A model generated the notes under the pieces. That model saw nothing but the letters and a program-made list of their open reading frames with translations. It had not been told where the DNA came from and did no database searches. A program made the position numbers and the translations under genes. From Boletus sp. NGJ (Eukaryota; Basidiomycota; Agaricomycetes; Boletales; Boletaceae), in NCBI GenBank assembly GCA_019096195.1, contig JAGTXK010000090.1, positions 124,001 to 188,000 on the forward strand: a stretch of DNA of 64,000 nt, in the 5' to 3' direction. Positions 11,347 to 23,149 of this stretch are shown piece after piece. Positions within the stretch are counted from its first letter, which is position 1; every line of letters starts with the position of its first letter.

Positions 11347-12075
11347 GAATCTGCTGTATCTCCTACATGAACAAAGAACATCTAGCATCATTTACCATCC
11401 ACGAAGCGTAAAGGACTCCATTGTACCTCCCAAATGGGGAATACAAATATGGTGAGGACCTTGCGAGAGACCCGTGGATTTGACTATTGATTGAACAAAA
11501 CAACGAGTCAATGCACCACTTTCTGAATAGCTTGACGGCTGTGCGTGGTTGTGACCGGTAAGTGATGAATCAGAGTCATCATGAACCAGGTATATATTGC
11601 TCTTGAAAAGACCCCGACAGCCATCCGCTGCAGGCCCCTCGAACCGCAAGTATCTCTCGAGACTGAACCTGGCATCGCAGAAGTGCTACTCACCTAGAAT
11701 GGACCTTAAACCCTAGTGTACTCAGCGTAGTCAATGCATGAAGGGGAGCTAGATGCTCAAGCCAGCCACACTACTGAACGAACGATTAATTAGACAGCGA
11801 CTGTGGTATATAGGATATCGATATCTGAAGTCAAATCCCTGGTGGCAGACTGGTGTGTTGTCAAAGGATAAAAATGTCCTGGGGGTAAAGCTGACATATA
11901 ATGGGGTATGAAGTGAATGATTCAAGGTGACGAGTCGAGACGATAGCAGCAAAACGAGTGTAAGTTGTAGGAAGGAGGAAAATAGTCTAGGTCATGACGG
12001 ATTCGTGACGAGGAAAAATTGGGCTCGCTGGTAACGTAAGTCGAACAGTGAATAGCTAGGATAAGTGCCACTACA
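11347..12075. other. convergent 3' intergenic region
   Basis: About 730 bp between the convergent ends of CUS2 (forward) and the next gene (reverse). No open frame here has recognisable similarity. It probably holds the two 3' untranslated regions. Confidence 0.4.
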
Positions 12076-13948
12076 TCAGTACGCGGTCGCTGCCCCGTCG
12101 TGCTTTACCTTCCCGTAAGCATTGTGAGCTTCCCCGTCTATACTCTCTCGCGGCGCGCCATCGATTGATCCTGGAGAGCTGACCACCAGCTCGGGGAGAA
12201 CGGGCGGTTCACTGGATATGATGGGACGCGATTCCTCTTCGTCTCTGGTCTCGGCAGAGTAAGCAGAGGAAGAACGAGGGGGACCATTGGGGACCTCCGT
12301 GGAAGGCTTGGGCGTAGTAAGAGTGGCGGAGAACCGCTTGACAGACGGGGACGTTGGCGTACTCTGTCCGGCAGGTCCCATCTCTGTGTGAGGAGGGGGT
12401 AGATCAGGGAAGTCCCAAGCGCAGGGAACAAGAGCAACAGGCAAGAGCCAGGTTGCAGTGCAAACGACACCTTTGCCCTCATCTGCTCTTTTAATCATAC
12501 TCCATTCAGTTTGGACAAATTGGGCAATGTAGCGAATGAAGGGGAGTATTTCGCGCACACCCTCGTTAAGAATGGAGATAGCTGTCAGCAGATTAAGGAG
12601 CATAGTGCCGGGGGACTCGGCTGCTTCCAGTTGGGCAATGGTTGGAGGAGGAAGACAAATTTCGAAACCCCACCAGTCTATAAATCGAAGCAAAACATGA
12701 GTGGGTTACACGAAAAAGGTGGAATGAGCCTGACATGTAAGTACGGATATCCTGTCTGTGGGGACAACGACACCCTTGTGATCAGGATGTATTGCCTTAC
12801 CGGTGGCGTATCCCAACGCCATGAGCTGCGGCGTGATCTGTTCGATGCCTTCGACCACCGTCTCAGCGGTAGGAACTGAACCAGCAAAGAGGCCCTGAGC
12901 TGTGACTGGTGCGCCGAAACCCATGTCTGGGGCTGTGAGAAGGTCGATGAGATGGATACCGGCTAGGGCGGTGGACACGGCTGACAGAGGGGCTGTTGCA
13001 ATGGATTGAAGCTGAGCGAAATGTTGCTCATAGACATCCTTATCGGGCATGTCAAGACAGACAGCGTGAATGGGGACGTTGCTATTCATTGCGGCGTCGT
13101 CGAGATGAGCGGGAAGTGCTCTAAGCTGGGTGATCACCTTGGCTGCCATCTTTGGATCGAGAAGCTGGGACTTGGCACGAGCTATATCGAACTTGGAGAC
13201 AGGTTTTGCCTTGTTCGATCTGAGCTCAGGAGGGGTATTATGGCCACCGATGATGACAGAGCGAACGATGGCTGCAGACTCCTTTGCGCGCTTTTCGGAT
13301 GAAGCTGCGGATCCGAGCATGAAAACAGAGAGGGCACGACTAGCCTTGGACTTTTTCTTCGTAGCCTTTGAGACCGTGAAGAGTGGTTTGGGTTTGGAGA
13401 GGAGGGGGAATGGTGCGCGTCTTGTGCTGCTTTGTATCGGCACGAAGAAAAGCGAAGGAGGGAAAGGAAAAGCGACGGGGATCTTTACTGGTCGAGTTGG
13501 CACTCGGTGGAGAGTAGGGCAAGGCAGACTGGCTTTGGCTCTGCATGGGGCGGTCACTCTGGATGGAAGATTGGGTGTGGACCGAGGGAGTGGAAGCCTG
13601 GGCGTTTGCGAGAGAGGGAGGGACAAGGGACGCAGCGTGGTTAGGGGAGTCGGGAAGAGGAATGGAGCGCGACTGGACGGGTGGAGCGCCGTCTGACTGT
13701 AGACCATGAATAGTGAGTGCGGAATCTACAGTAGGCACAGACGCGGAGGAGACTCTGGCCTCGGGCTCGTCGGTGAGCTGCATGGGAGGGTCAAATGCGC
13801 TGCCAGTGGAAGCGAGGGCATCCTGGACTGGAGCTGACTCGATGGCGATGTCGGTGGTGTGTGTGGGGGCATCGTCTTGTTTCTCGCCGGCCACGAGAGG
13901 CATTGGCTGCTTTGGTGTGGGGTTGACGGACTTGAAGAAGGTGAGCAT
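12076..13948 (-). CDS. conserved basidiomycete protein of unknown function
   Basis: Reverse-strand gene starting at the ATG at 13948 (MLTFFKSVNPTPKQ) and ending at 12076. The N-terminal third is Ser/Pro-rich and probably disordered, and includes DPRRFSFPSFAFL. The core reads as a compact globular domain (SRALSVFMLGSAASSEKRAK, IGGHNTPPEL, and later GYATGKAIHPDH). An intron near 12680-12745 joins ISVLT to WWGFEICLPPPT. The C-terminus is again Ser/Pro-rich. Between about 13380 and 13450 the conserved sequence moves from one frame to another with no plausible intron, so a single frame break is likely. I do not recognise a function. The gene is divergent from NDUFS7 over a 345-bp shared upstream region. 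Confidence 0.65.
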
Positions 13949-14293
13949 GTCGCGTGAGCCAGTGACCGGGGGAGAAAAAGAAAAGAGTGAATGGCCCCAG
14001 GGAAGGGTCGCACTTTTATACGTACTGAGGCTCGCTTGGTCGTGAGAAAGAGGAGGAGGGGAGGAGGAAAGACCGACTCGGGCACGCTGCAGCCATCCGC
14101 TGGGCAGCTCGACGGCTCCCGAGTCGGGCATCTCCCTCGACCATCCATTCTCCCGTCCTTCTTTGGCCTCTCTCCGCTCAGGGGCTAATACTCCCTTTCT
14201 GGCGACATAACCCCGCCACGGGGGGTGTTCCGTGGGAACATGCATGTCCATCTTCAGCCGTGTCCTGAGCGAGGCCACCCCCCAACTCTCTCC
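13949..14293. promoter_or_regulatory. bidirectional upstream region (unknown gene / NDUFS7)
   Basis: 345 bp separate the divergent start codons at 13948 (reverse) and 14294 (forward), so both promoters must fit here. The forward-strand sequence is rich in G/A at its left end and C/T at its right end. No canonical TATA box is obvious. Confidence 0.45.
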
Positions 14294-15211
14294 ATGTCGC
14301 TCGCTCTTCTGAGAGCACCAGGTGCGTGTCCGTGCCATCTCCAAGCGCGTCTATTTACCTCTCCATCCTGCTGCAGGTGCACTCCGGCCTGTACTTGGCA
14401 TCCACGGTATGTCCTCTCTCCACCGTACTCTCTCCGCTCAACCATCCCGTAGCCTCCCGTTTCGTGCACACCTCAAACTCTGTCCATGCACCAGATCCCA
14501 TACCCACCTCTGCCACTTCTCCGACTGAACCCATCACCTCCCTCGCCATCCGCGGCTCAAACCAACACAGTCTCGAAACACCCACAAACAAGGCCGGTAC
14601 GTCTCCTCCACCACTTCGCCTCCATTTGCGTCCCTCACCCTGTCAGAATATGTTCTCTCAACCCTCGACAAACTCGTCAACTGGGCTCGCCAGGGCTCAA
14701 TTTGGCCCATGACTTTCGGTCTCGCTTGCTGCGCCGTCGAAATGATGCACATGGCTGCTGCCAGATACGACCAGGACCGCCTCGGCATCGTGTTCCGTGC
14801 CAGTCCCCGTCAAAGCGATCTCATGATCGTTGCTGGAACCCTCACCAACAAAATGGCTCCCGCTTTGAGAAAAGTCTACGACCAAATGCCAGAACCAAGA
14901 TGGGTCATCTCCATGGGCTCGTGCGCCAACGGCGGTGGTTACTACCACTACTCCTATGCCGTCGTCAGAGGCTGCGATCGTATGTACATTCCCCACCGTT
15001 GACCACCCGCTCAATCTCGTCTCCCGCAGGTATCGTGCCAGTCGACATCTACGTGCCTGGATGTCCCCCTACTGCCGAGGCTCTCCTCTACGGCATGCTT
15101 CAACTTCAGCGAAAAATGAGGAGAAACAGGAAGAGTGTATTGTGGCGAGTATCCCATCTCCCACCTCCATATCTGCTCCATTTCATGTTTTTTCACAGGT
15201 ACCGCAAATAA
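14294..15211 (+). CDS. NDUFS7: NADH:ubiquinone oxidoreductase 20-kDa (PSST/NDUFS7) subunit
   Basis: Mitochondrial complex I subunit that carries iron-sulphur cluster N2 next to the quinone site. Short exons encode an Arg/Ser-containing presequence ([10 protein letters not shown], then ASRFVHTSN). The conserved core follows: [32 protein letters not shown] (adjacent Cys ligands), [13 protein letters not shown] and [15 protein letters not shown]. These supply the four cluster cysteines. Introns include 14592-14643 (approximately) and one splitting CDR|IVPVDI near 14980-15030. The last intron (15145-15198) begins with GC rather than GT and joins VLW to YRK, the normal family end, with the stop at 15209-15211. 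The gene is complete and highly conserved. Confidence 0.95.
15145..15198 (+). other. GC-AG intron in NDUFS7
   Basis: The final coding exon is only 13 nt long. To recover the family C-terminus (LWYRK then stop), splicing must leave ...TTGTG and rejoin at GTACCGC. The donor is therefore GCGAGT, with a normal TTTCACAG acceptor. No GT donor gives the conserved ending in frame. Confidence 0.65.
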
Positions 15212-15901
15212 TTTAGCTTCGCGAGTGGAGAGAGAGTAGGCGTGGAAGGACTCTTGGTCATAGACTAGCATCAGCTCTCTGTATGCGCTTGCCATGTTTG
15301 ATCCTCTTTCTATACGTCCCAGTTCACTCATCGACGCATATTTGCTCACTCATGCGACTAGAATTTAATACTCCAATCGCGACAAAGTCCCAGCATTATG
15401 TACCATGGTGTGGAATGATTTCCGAGAGTGTATTGCCTTTCATCTCATTCGTATCTGCCCAGCTTGGGCCGCATCGTGTCAGGTGAGTGCAGCACAGACC
15501 GCGTCGGTGCAACAACTACCCAGGCGTGCCAGTGCCCTCGCTTCGCGTTCGTTCATTGGACGAGAAGCACATATGCACTGCAGGGAGGTGAGCGAGCATT
15601 CAGTTGCTGGCAAGTACATTTGGCAGATTTAGCTCTCCCCCAAACACAGAATTGATTTGATGGCAAGATTGGACATGGTCGAACGGGGCCACTTAATCCT
15701 GCATACAGAATTGCAATGAGAGCGTAATATCTAAATGATTTTCCAAACACGTGATGTGACGCGTACAATCAATGGCATTGGCACGCTGGGCAACAAAAGG
15801 AATATACGGTGTCACTCAATCGTTTGTCTTCCCCGTGCTAGCTTAGTCCTCACTTCTTTCACCACGCTCCCTGATGTCCATTTTCCCACCAATTCAGCAC
15901 A
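15212..15901. other. intergenic region, nothing recognised
   Basis: About 690 bp downstream of NDUFS7. Short frames on both strands show no domain. It probably contains the NDUFS7 3' end and the promoter of the next gene. Confidence 0.4.
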
Positions 15902-18224
15902 ATGAATAATTGCAGAGCAGGTCTTTACAGTTTCGCATCAACTACAACATGGCTACACAAGACAGGCATGGCTTCTCCGCCCTTTCTTGTGATGTTGGGG
16001 TTGACGCTTCCCGACTCCCGCGTCCTGAGCGGGATTGCGAGCATCGGGCTGACACTCGCAAACATTGCCGTCATCTTGCCTCATTTGCGGCAACGCATAC
16101 TCGATAGCATGCATGCCCGCGAGTGTGCACTTGCTGACGAACAAAGTACCCAGGAACCGATAAGCTCGTCGGACGGGTCAAATGCCACGCAACCAGTTGA
16201 TCCAACTGTGGAAACTCCTTCCCTTCCCTCTGTATCACCCTGTGAAAAAGAACATCAGAGCCTGCCCCTCGCTTGTAGTGCGATACTCAAGTCCGCATGC
16301 TCCGCGGCCACAGAGTCATTGGAATGTTTGGATGTCGATTCCGAAATTGCGCCACAGACCATAATACTGCTACCAGCCGGGAAAACAGACGAAATCCCTC
16401 CCCAAATATATCGTTCCCCGGATGTTGACTCTAATGAAAAGCACGTTAGTTCCAGCTATCGGTTAGCACGGGAAGGTCGGGGTCCTCTTCACATTCCGCT
16501 TCCTGTCCCAGACGCAGCGGAGGTCGCCTTTTTCGATACATCAGACGCTAACTTGTCAAACCGTGATGTGGGAGAGGGATACCCTGTGGCTCCGTGTGAG
16601 CAATACACCACTCCTTGTGAGCATTCTATAGTAGAAATTGATGGACCAATAGCCGGGAAGGTATGTATCCACAATATATTCTTTGCCGACGCTAATGGTG
16701 AGTAGGGTATTGAGCAGGGTGGTTCACCTGTAGGTCGACAAAGGGTCGCCTCTGGTCAGCCTATTGCGAACAAGAATGTAGCGTCGGCCCCAACGAAGGT
16801 TACAGTTCAAGATCATCATAACCCTGTGGCGGAGACTGCTTCTTGTCTCCCGGATGGCCTCGCTATTCGGGGGGGCAATGTCCAGAGGGCACAGACGGGA
16901 CACTCGTTGGTCGGAGGGAAAGAAGTTGTAAGGGCTACTCTCTCCTCCGTTCTAGTACTGATGGTACCATTGACACCTAGCTTACGAAGCGACGTCCTGA
17001 AAGCTTGGAGTTCATTCCTCAGTCCGTCATCAGACGGTATCACTCGGCGCCGATGGCATCCCCAGGACGCTGCTTTGGGCACCGAGCCTTTATTTCTGAA
17101 CATGACCACCCGGTTATACAAACGCCATCGCACATTCTTGTCCACAACTCGGCAATGCTGCTTGACGGGACTAGGCCACCGGCCATTACGCTACAGTGGA
17201 AGGGCACGGGCGTACTTCGTTCCTCACTGAAGTCCCTCCGAGGAGGCGATCGATGGGAGGGCAGACCTTCGTCATCGAGACGGCCCCAGCCCAGGATCCT
17301 TCCGCGGTCCATGAACTAACTCCACTGAGAAAATATCCGACCCATAGACGCCGACTTGGTGTTCTCGCCCGCGCTGCCCTCCGTAATCGCAGGTCCACCG
17401 CGCGTCGATGCAGGAATGATGCATTCGACGGTTCTTCCACATCCGACAGTGACTCGGAATGGGACAGCGACTCTCAATATTCCAGCGGGTCTTCGGCGGA
17501 TGAAAGCATGCTCCCTCACATGCTCGGAGCCGACCTCATTGCCGCAATCGATGCCAATAGCGAGTCGGAACTGAACCTCGTTGGGTCCAGAAGGAAGATG
17601 TGTACTCCTCTTGACGTGTATGAGGATCACCTGGTTTCTGAAGATTCTGCGGCGGACGTCAGTATGGTCATGCATGTGTCATCGATCGACGATGCCTCTG
17701 ACAGTGGAGTCAGAGCTCCTGCAACTTCCCGTCCCCTCACCTATGAGGACATACAGCAATGGGCATCCGGTGTTGTCCAAAAATGCGTGAGGCAAGTTTG
17801 TCGCAGTCGCGCACCCGCGGAGCCATTGTCACCATCGCAAGCGTCTGATATCTGTGCAGAGAGACCGTCGGGCCCGGGAACATCCAAATGTCCTTTGTCT
17901 GACCTCCACTGCAGGCTCGGAGCAGCTGCATTGGCAGAGGTCCCAGTGCCAAGGACCGGAGAACCACCGATGCCGCTCCCACCTATTCTACCAACTCGGA
18001 AGCCACTGTCGGTCCGAAACTTACATGACATTCCCGAGTTTGTGCCCCGTCAACGCCACGTCTCGGTAGGTTCTCGGAGGCTCAATACCAGCTCCACCAT
18101 CGACATTACTCGCGACGCTGCTACCGAGGTGATCGCGAGAATGGAAACCCAAGCTGGATTCAACACTCGGCAGCAGCTCGTGTGCACGGCTGGTGGTTGG
18201 CAAGGCACGCTGAAGTGGGCTTAG
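15902..18224 (+). CDS. lineage-restricted protein of unknown function
   Basis: A chain of long forward frames. The first exon runs from the ATG at 15902 to about 16660; its residues 25-60 form a hydrophobic segment that could span a membrane (SPPFLVMLGLTLPDS, then SIGLTLANIAVIL). The rest is Ser/Pro/Glu-rich. An intron at about 16661-16708 continues the frame (GIEQGGSPVGRQRV). A further splice is needed near 16925-16995, because the following sequence reads best in another frame (LEFIPQSVIRRYHSAP, then LLDGTRPPAITLQWKG). The last exon (17196-18224) is acidic (SDSDSEWDSDSQYSSGSS) and ends in GGWQGTLKWA. I do not recognise any domain, and the exon joins in the middle are uncertain. Confidence 0.5.
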
Positions 18225-19260
18225 TACGGTGTTGGTTTCGTTAGGTTGCATTCTTTTCGTCGATTTGTTTGCTCAGTTGGTCCGAATAGCGAAAGGCTAG
18301 AGTCCCTAGCCTTAGTATATTTCCACTACTACTAGCTAGATTTGTCGTACTCGTATGTTCTTGTTTCAATGGTTTGAAAGACGTGCAATCTCACGTGTGC
18401 CAACTTCAACAGCCAAGCTTGGGCGGTCACGATGGCCATGACACCGAACGTGTGTGAAAGTATCGATGGTGGTTTTATGGTGGCAAGTAAAATTCCCTGA
18501 CACTCCGTCTGCGTCGGGAAGCGGTACTAGTACTTGTTTGATGTGCCCAGTGGTCCGCACGATAGGGACCTTGTCAAACACCCGCGTATCTGATACAGAT
18601 ATCTGCTCAACCGACAATGCCATCAAGAGGTCGTTGAGTAGAGGTATTGGTGTAATGTTTTTCATGAGGTGCCACTGCAGGGTGAGACTCCGTCTCGGTC
18701 GTCCACACGACTGCGTATCGCGCCCGAATGTCATGAGCGTCGAGATCTGACGTGAGTCGAAGCTGAAGAAGGCCGTTGCCACAGTCGATAAGCGGTCCAA
18801 ACACATTAATTACTGTAACTTAACTTCGGTGAATACGCATACGCGTACGGACGTCAAACTGTCATTGGTTCGCCTGTCAGGCATTTGGGTGAAGTTGCAC
18901 GCTAAACACTGGAGAGCAAAGGCACTGCGAGGTTAGGCAAAGGGTGGGCTGTGCACTGGGCCATGGGAAAATAATACTGGATTGAGCAGAGTTCGAATTG
19001 GTTGGCATCGCCAAAGCATCGCCCAGACCCGGAGCAAGCGGCTTAACAGCTTGTCCTTTTATTCTACCTTACCTGCTCGCTGCGAGCACCATCGACAGAA
19101 CTGTCAGTTCTGCTGTGCCTTCGTTGGGCAGCAACGCTCCGCTTGAATTCAAAGTGTCAGTTGACCAGCCTTGGCGCCATCCCCATTTTTCTCTTTTGCT
19201 TACTTTCCCTCAAAGGTCTTCTCAAGACCCCAGGTTATCTCCGGTTGATTGATTTTGGCG
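18225..19260. other. intergenic region with unassigned reverse-strand frames
   Basis: About 1 kb with two overlapping reverse frames near 18366-18806 (146 and 65 codons) that do not resemble known families. The region upstream of 19261 presumably holds the promoter of the next gene. Confidence 0.35.
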
Positions 19261-22200
19261 ATGGCCACGGTCTCGACGATTCAACACGCACGACAAGACA
19301 CGACAGTCTCTCCACTCTCTCCGAATCTCCATCTCAATTTCTTCCAGCACGGCCTTGCCATTTCAGATCTCGATTTCAAGGACAACAGATATCCCACCCT
19401 CTCTCTCAGCTCAAAACCCACGAACAGAACCCCTTCCATGATTCTCACTTCGGGTGATACTTATGCCCGGGATGACCCCCCCAATGATACCCAAAGACTG
19501 CCGTCGGCAGCTCTAGGCAACTCCAGATCACACATGGCGTACCCCACGAACGACAGACGAACTCTCAACGACGAGAAGCATGATATGTCACATCCCTCGG
19601 ACACCGACGGGCCCCTTTCAGTAACCGCGGTCTCTTACGCCGTCCCGGGAAACACTCGTCGTCCACTCGAACGATACAGCCTTGATGACAACAACAACCA
19701 GAACAACGGAGTCTCGACTCCCTTGCTCAACGGCTCCAATTTCATCGACTCCAAGTTATTCAACGACTCCTTCAAGTCCTTTGGAGAGTCATTCTCACAG
19801 CCTCCCCCGTCACCGCCCGCTGGCGCTCGCGATATGCCCCCCACCCTTTATCCTTCGGCCATGCGTCACTCCCCGTATCCTCTACAGGACAGTGCTGTAG
19901 CTTCTAGATTATCTTCCGCAAATGGTATATCATCTTCGAGACCGTACAGCCCCACCTTGGCTATCCCCATATCATCAAACCCCCGTGCCTATCCCCAACA
20001 CCCCACTTATATCACTCCCGCAGCAGCCACACCTGATCATATCAATCCAATCCTCTCCCAAAACCATCCACAACCGCAGGAAGAGGTATGCGTCGAGTGC
20101 GCAATGAGAGACCAAGACATGGCAGATGTCATCGTCATTGGTCCTGGTATATGGGACAGGGAAAGTGACGTACTCTTTGAGGAGCTGTTGAGAAGAGAAG
20201 AGGAAGAAGAAGCTTCCGGAATCTTGCCTTCCGACTTTTCTTCCAGGCCTCGAGCTAGAGGCGGACGCTTGACAGAGCAAAATTTGAAATTGTGGACTAC
20301 GATGGTGAGCACTTCTGTTTTTGCGTTGAAAGGATACTGATACACCATGGTCTCAAGACACCTAAAGAGCCAACATCGAGGCAACAAACTGTTGATGCTT
20401 ATGTCAAGACTCAAAGGTCATTGCTCGAGGCCGAGGCTCTGGCTCATGCTCGTGCGATGCAGGAGTCGATGCAGCTCGAAACCAGTGTTCGCGACACATA
20501 CTCTCAACTTCGTCGTTCAGCCTACGATTTGAGCGTGGTTGATGAAAACGCGTTTAAACTCAAATCACCTCGTGTCACGCCCGCACCGAACGGACTTGGT
20601 GCACATCATATTCGCAGCGTGTCTCGCGACATTACCCTCCTTGACAATGGGCTCATCGTCGAACATGTCGATGTACGGCGCGAAGAGAGGGAGGTGAAGG
20701 AGCGCCGACGGAGGCAGGAGAAGCGTGAGCGCAGTAGGCCACGCAAGTCTTCTCGAGGTTCAGTGGTGGATGTCACGTCGCTCTACTCCTCGTATAGCCT
20801 GGCACCTCACACAGACAGTGGCCTTGGTCCAACGCAGAGCTCAAGGTACTCAGCTATCAGCATGAGACCAGCGAGCTCATTAACAGTCCCCATTGAGGTT
20901 CAACCGAGCCTGGGACAGGTATACTCCCAAGCATCGTTCTCGGATGCACATAGTCCTGGTTCTGTGTCACCTAGGCGGTCGCGATTCTTTGGGTTCAAAA
21001 ATCCGAGCTCTGCATGGCGAAGTCAGGACAGCCTGGCTCCTTCAGGGATGTCAGGAAGTATGATTGATATGCAGTACGTGTCTAGTTCTCGTTTTCCACC
21101 TAGCTGTGGCGACCGTGCGCTCATGAGTTACTTTCTTCATAGCGTGGCATTGCAACGCGAAGCGAATCTCCCTCATCTTCGCTCGCCAGGTGGCCAAAGA
21201 AGCACTCTGTCCACACAAAGACATAGTCAACTGTGGCCAACCGCCGCCAACGAGGAAGAAGTGTCCACAGCAGCAACTGACGAAAAGCCCAAGAAGAAAC
21301 GCAATGGCCTTGCCAAGATTTGGAAACTCGTCAAGGGAGGCTCGTCGCACCAAGACGAGACCCAGGCTGTTCCCCGTGATTCGTTGCGATCTTTAGACCG
21401 CAATGACGATGATTCCCCCTTGGCGCCGCCTCCGCCATTGTCATATCTTGTGGAGCGTGGGCCTGGGGAGCATCTCGGCGGTACAGGAGCTCGACACGCA
21501 TCGACACCCTCGTTACCCTCAACGACGTCCCCACGAAATGGTGGATTCTCGTTCGCTGGTATGTCACCTTCCACGGCTCCAACGAGTCTTCTTCCGTCAC
21601 CAACCTCATCACGCCCCTCAGGCGGCAATGGTGATGGCAACGACCGTAAGAACAGTGGGCAAACTGATGAGAAGGAAGTGCTTGATATGTCCCCGGATGA
21701 GAACGGGAGAACAAGGGTGTCTATCCACCCTGTCACGTCAGAACCGGACATGCGTCAGAAGCTCCAACAAGCTGCGTTTGCCTCCACCAATGGTATGACG
21801 TTGCCCAAATCAGCAGCCTCGCGTCCGCAGGTGGCTCTTTCCAGAGAAAAGTCGTTACCTCCACTTCCCGGAGAGGTGAAGCTTCGAGCGCAGCATGGTG
21901 CGGGTGGAGATCCAAGGCCACAGACGCTCTATACAACTTACGATCTTCGTCATCTTGGACAAGACACGCAAGATCTTGCACCACCCCACGCACCGTTCCG
22001 GAATGAAGCAAGGCGACAATCATTCAGTGGGATCGGGACACGCCCTAACCTAGGCGTCCAGACAATGCCACTCAGTGGTGGTCATGACCACATGAGAGCT
22101 CCCAATGGGATGTATGGTGAATTCGGCGTATCTCGTGGGTCTCTAGGTCGTCTTGGAGACATTGAAGAAAATCCTGCCATCCCCTCTACACCCACCAAGC

Positions 22201-22481
22201 GCAAGAGCAAATTTGCCTTTGCTACGCTGTTGGGCAAGAAGTCGTCCCTTTTGGAGACGAACGGGTGCAGTTCACACGAGTTCCCTCGCTTGACAACTCC
22301 CGTCTTTGACCCAAATGATGATAGTCTCGCTTCTGCGTACACCAACTCAATCTCTCGCCTAGGTCCTCGGTTGTCTGTTGCTTCTCGGAAAGCTATCGAA
22401 GAGCGAGTCGAACAGGACAGAGAATTCGTGGCATATCGATATCCCTCGCAGACACAGCTACCAATTGAACTGATCCGGTGA
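19261..22481 (+). CDS. large conserved fungal protein of unknown function
   Basis: Two long exons (19261-20304 and 20358-22481, 53-nt intron) encode about 1,055 aa. Most is Ser/Pro/Thr-rich and probably disordered, but the centre holds a conserved block: VCVECAMRDQDMADV, then GPGIWDRESDVLFEELLRR. After an acidic run and RGGRLTEQNLKLWTTM comes, across the intron, TPKEPTSRQQTVDAYVKTQR and a helical stretch (LLEAEALAHARAMQES). Similar central blocks occur in uncharacterised proteins of both ascomycetes and basidiomycetes, to my recollection. Basic repeats (REEREVKERRRRQEKRERSR) and KKSK patches suggest nuclear or cortical association, which is inference. An upstream in-frame TTG was not used; the ATG at 19261 is the start. 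Confidence 0.75.
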
Positions 22482-23149
22482 CAATCAAACACTTTTCTCT
22501 GTGGGTGTTGATAGCATCATAGCATCGTTATCCCTCTATGGTTGCGCTGAAGGGCTGCATGTATATTTCAACCTGTCCGCTCTCTTTTGTAAATTTCCAT
22601 GCCACGACTTAACATCCATTATCTCATTTACTCGATTTCTTCATCGTCACATCTTATCCGGTTCAACTCGACAGCCAGCACTCCTTTCTAGGACAATGCT
22701 TTGCCTTTCCAATCCACTGAGATTCCCATCCAATCCTTGCTTTGGACTATGACTGCATGGCCTCGCTTCACTCTCCCCGCGCTCTTTCTGTGTAATTACC
22801 ACTCCAGCCCATAGGCACTCCACTTTACAAGATCGGCAATTCGTCAGCGTTTTTTTTTTTTTTTGGTTTGGTTGGTACCAAGGTTACGGTTACTACTTTC
22901 ATAAGTACACGCAGAATATGAGTTCATTCTGTTCCACATGGGAAGGCCACAAGATATCGGGCTCATCGGCATTCCTTGACAGAAAGTGGCGCGGATGTTG
23001 TGCTGTCCGTGGGCGTAATTCTCCGCGGATCCGACGCCAAGCCTGGGAAGCTTCTCACCATCGCATTATATAGTCGACTGTACGTCATGTGATCAGAACA
23101 CGGGATGATTACCCGCGCGCTGCGACTCTCTCCAGAAGTTCTAACATCA
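22482..23149. other. intergenic region with a poly-T tract
   Basis: About 670 bp between the long unknown gene and MND1. A run of about 15 T lies at 22850-22864, followed by TGGTTTGGTTGG. No coding potential is recognised. Confidence 0.4.
22850..22864. repeat. poly-T tract
   Basis: Uninterrupted run of about 15 T in the 3' flank of the long unknown gene and the 5' flank of MND1. It could act as a nucleosome-excluding element; that is inference only. Confidence 0.7.

Noticed and set aside
13006-13696. Forward frames of 98-188 codons opposite the reverse-strand conserved gene
   Set aside because: Antisense shadows of the real gene; Gly/Arg-rich composition arises from the Pro/Ser codons on the other strand.
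18366-18806. Reverse frames that might be an extra gene
   Set aside because: Two frames overlap, no motif is recognisable and no supported splice connects them.
20037-21751. Long reverse-strand open frames of 100-174 codons opposite the large unknown gene
   Set aside because: They mirror the forward exons, are low in complexity and show no domain. The forward frame has conserved blocks and a clean intron.
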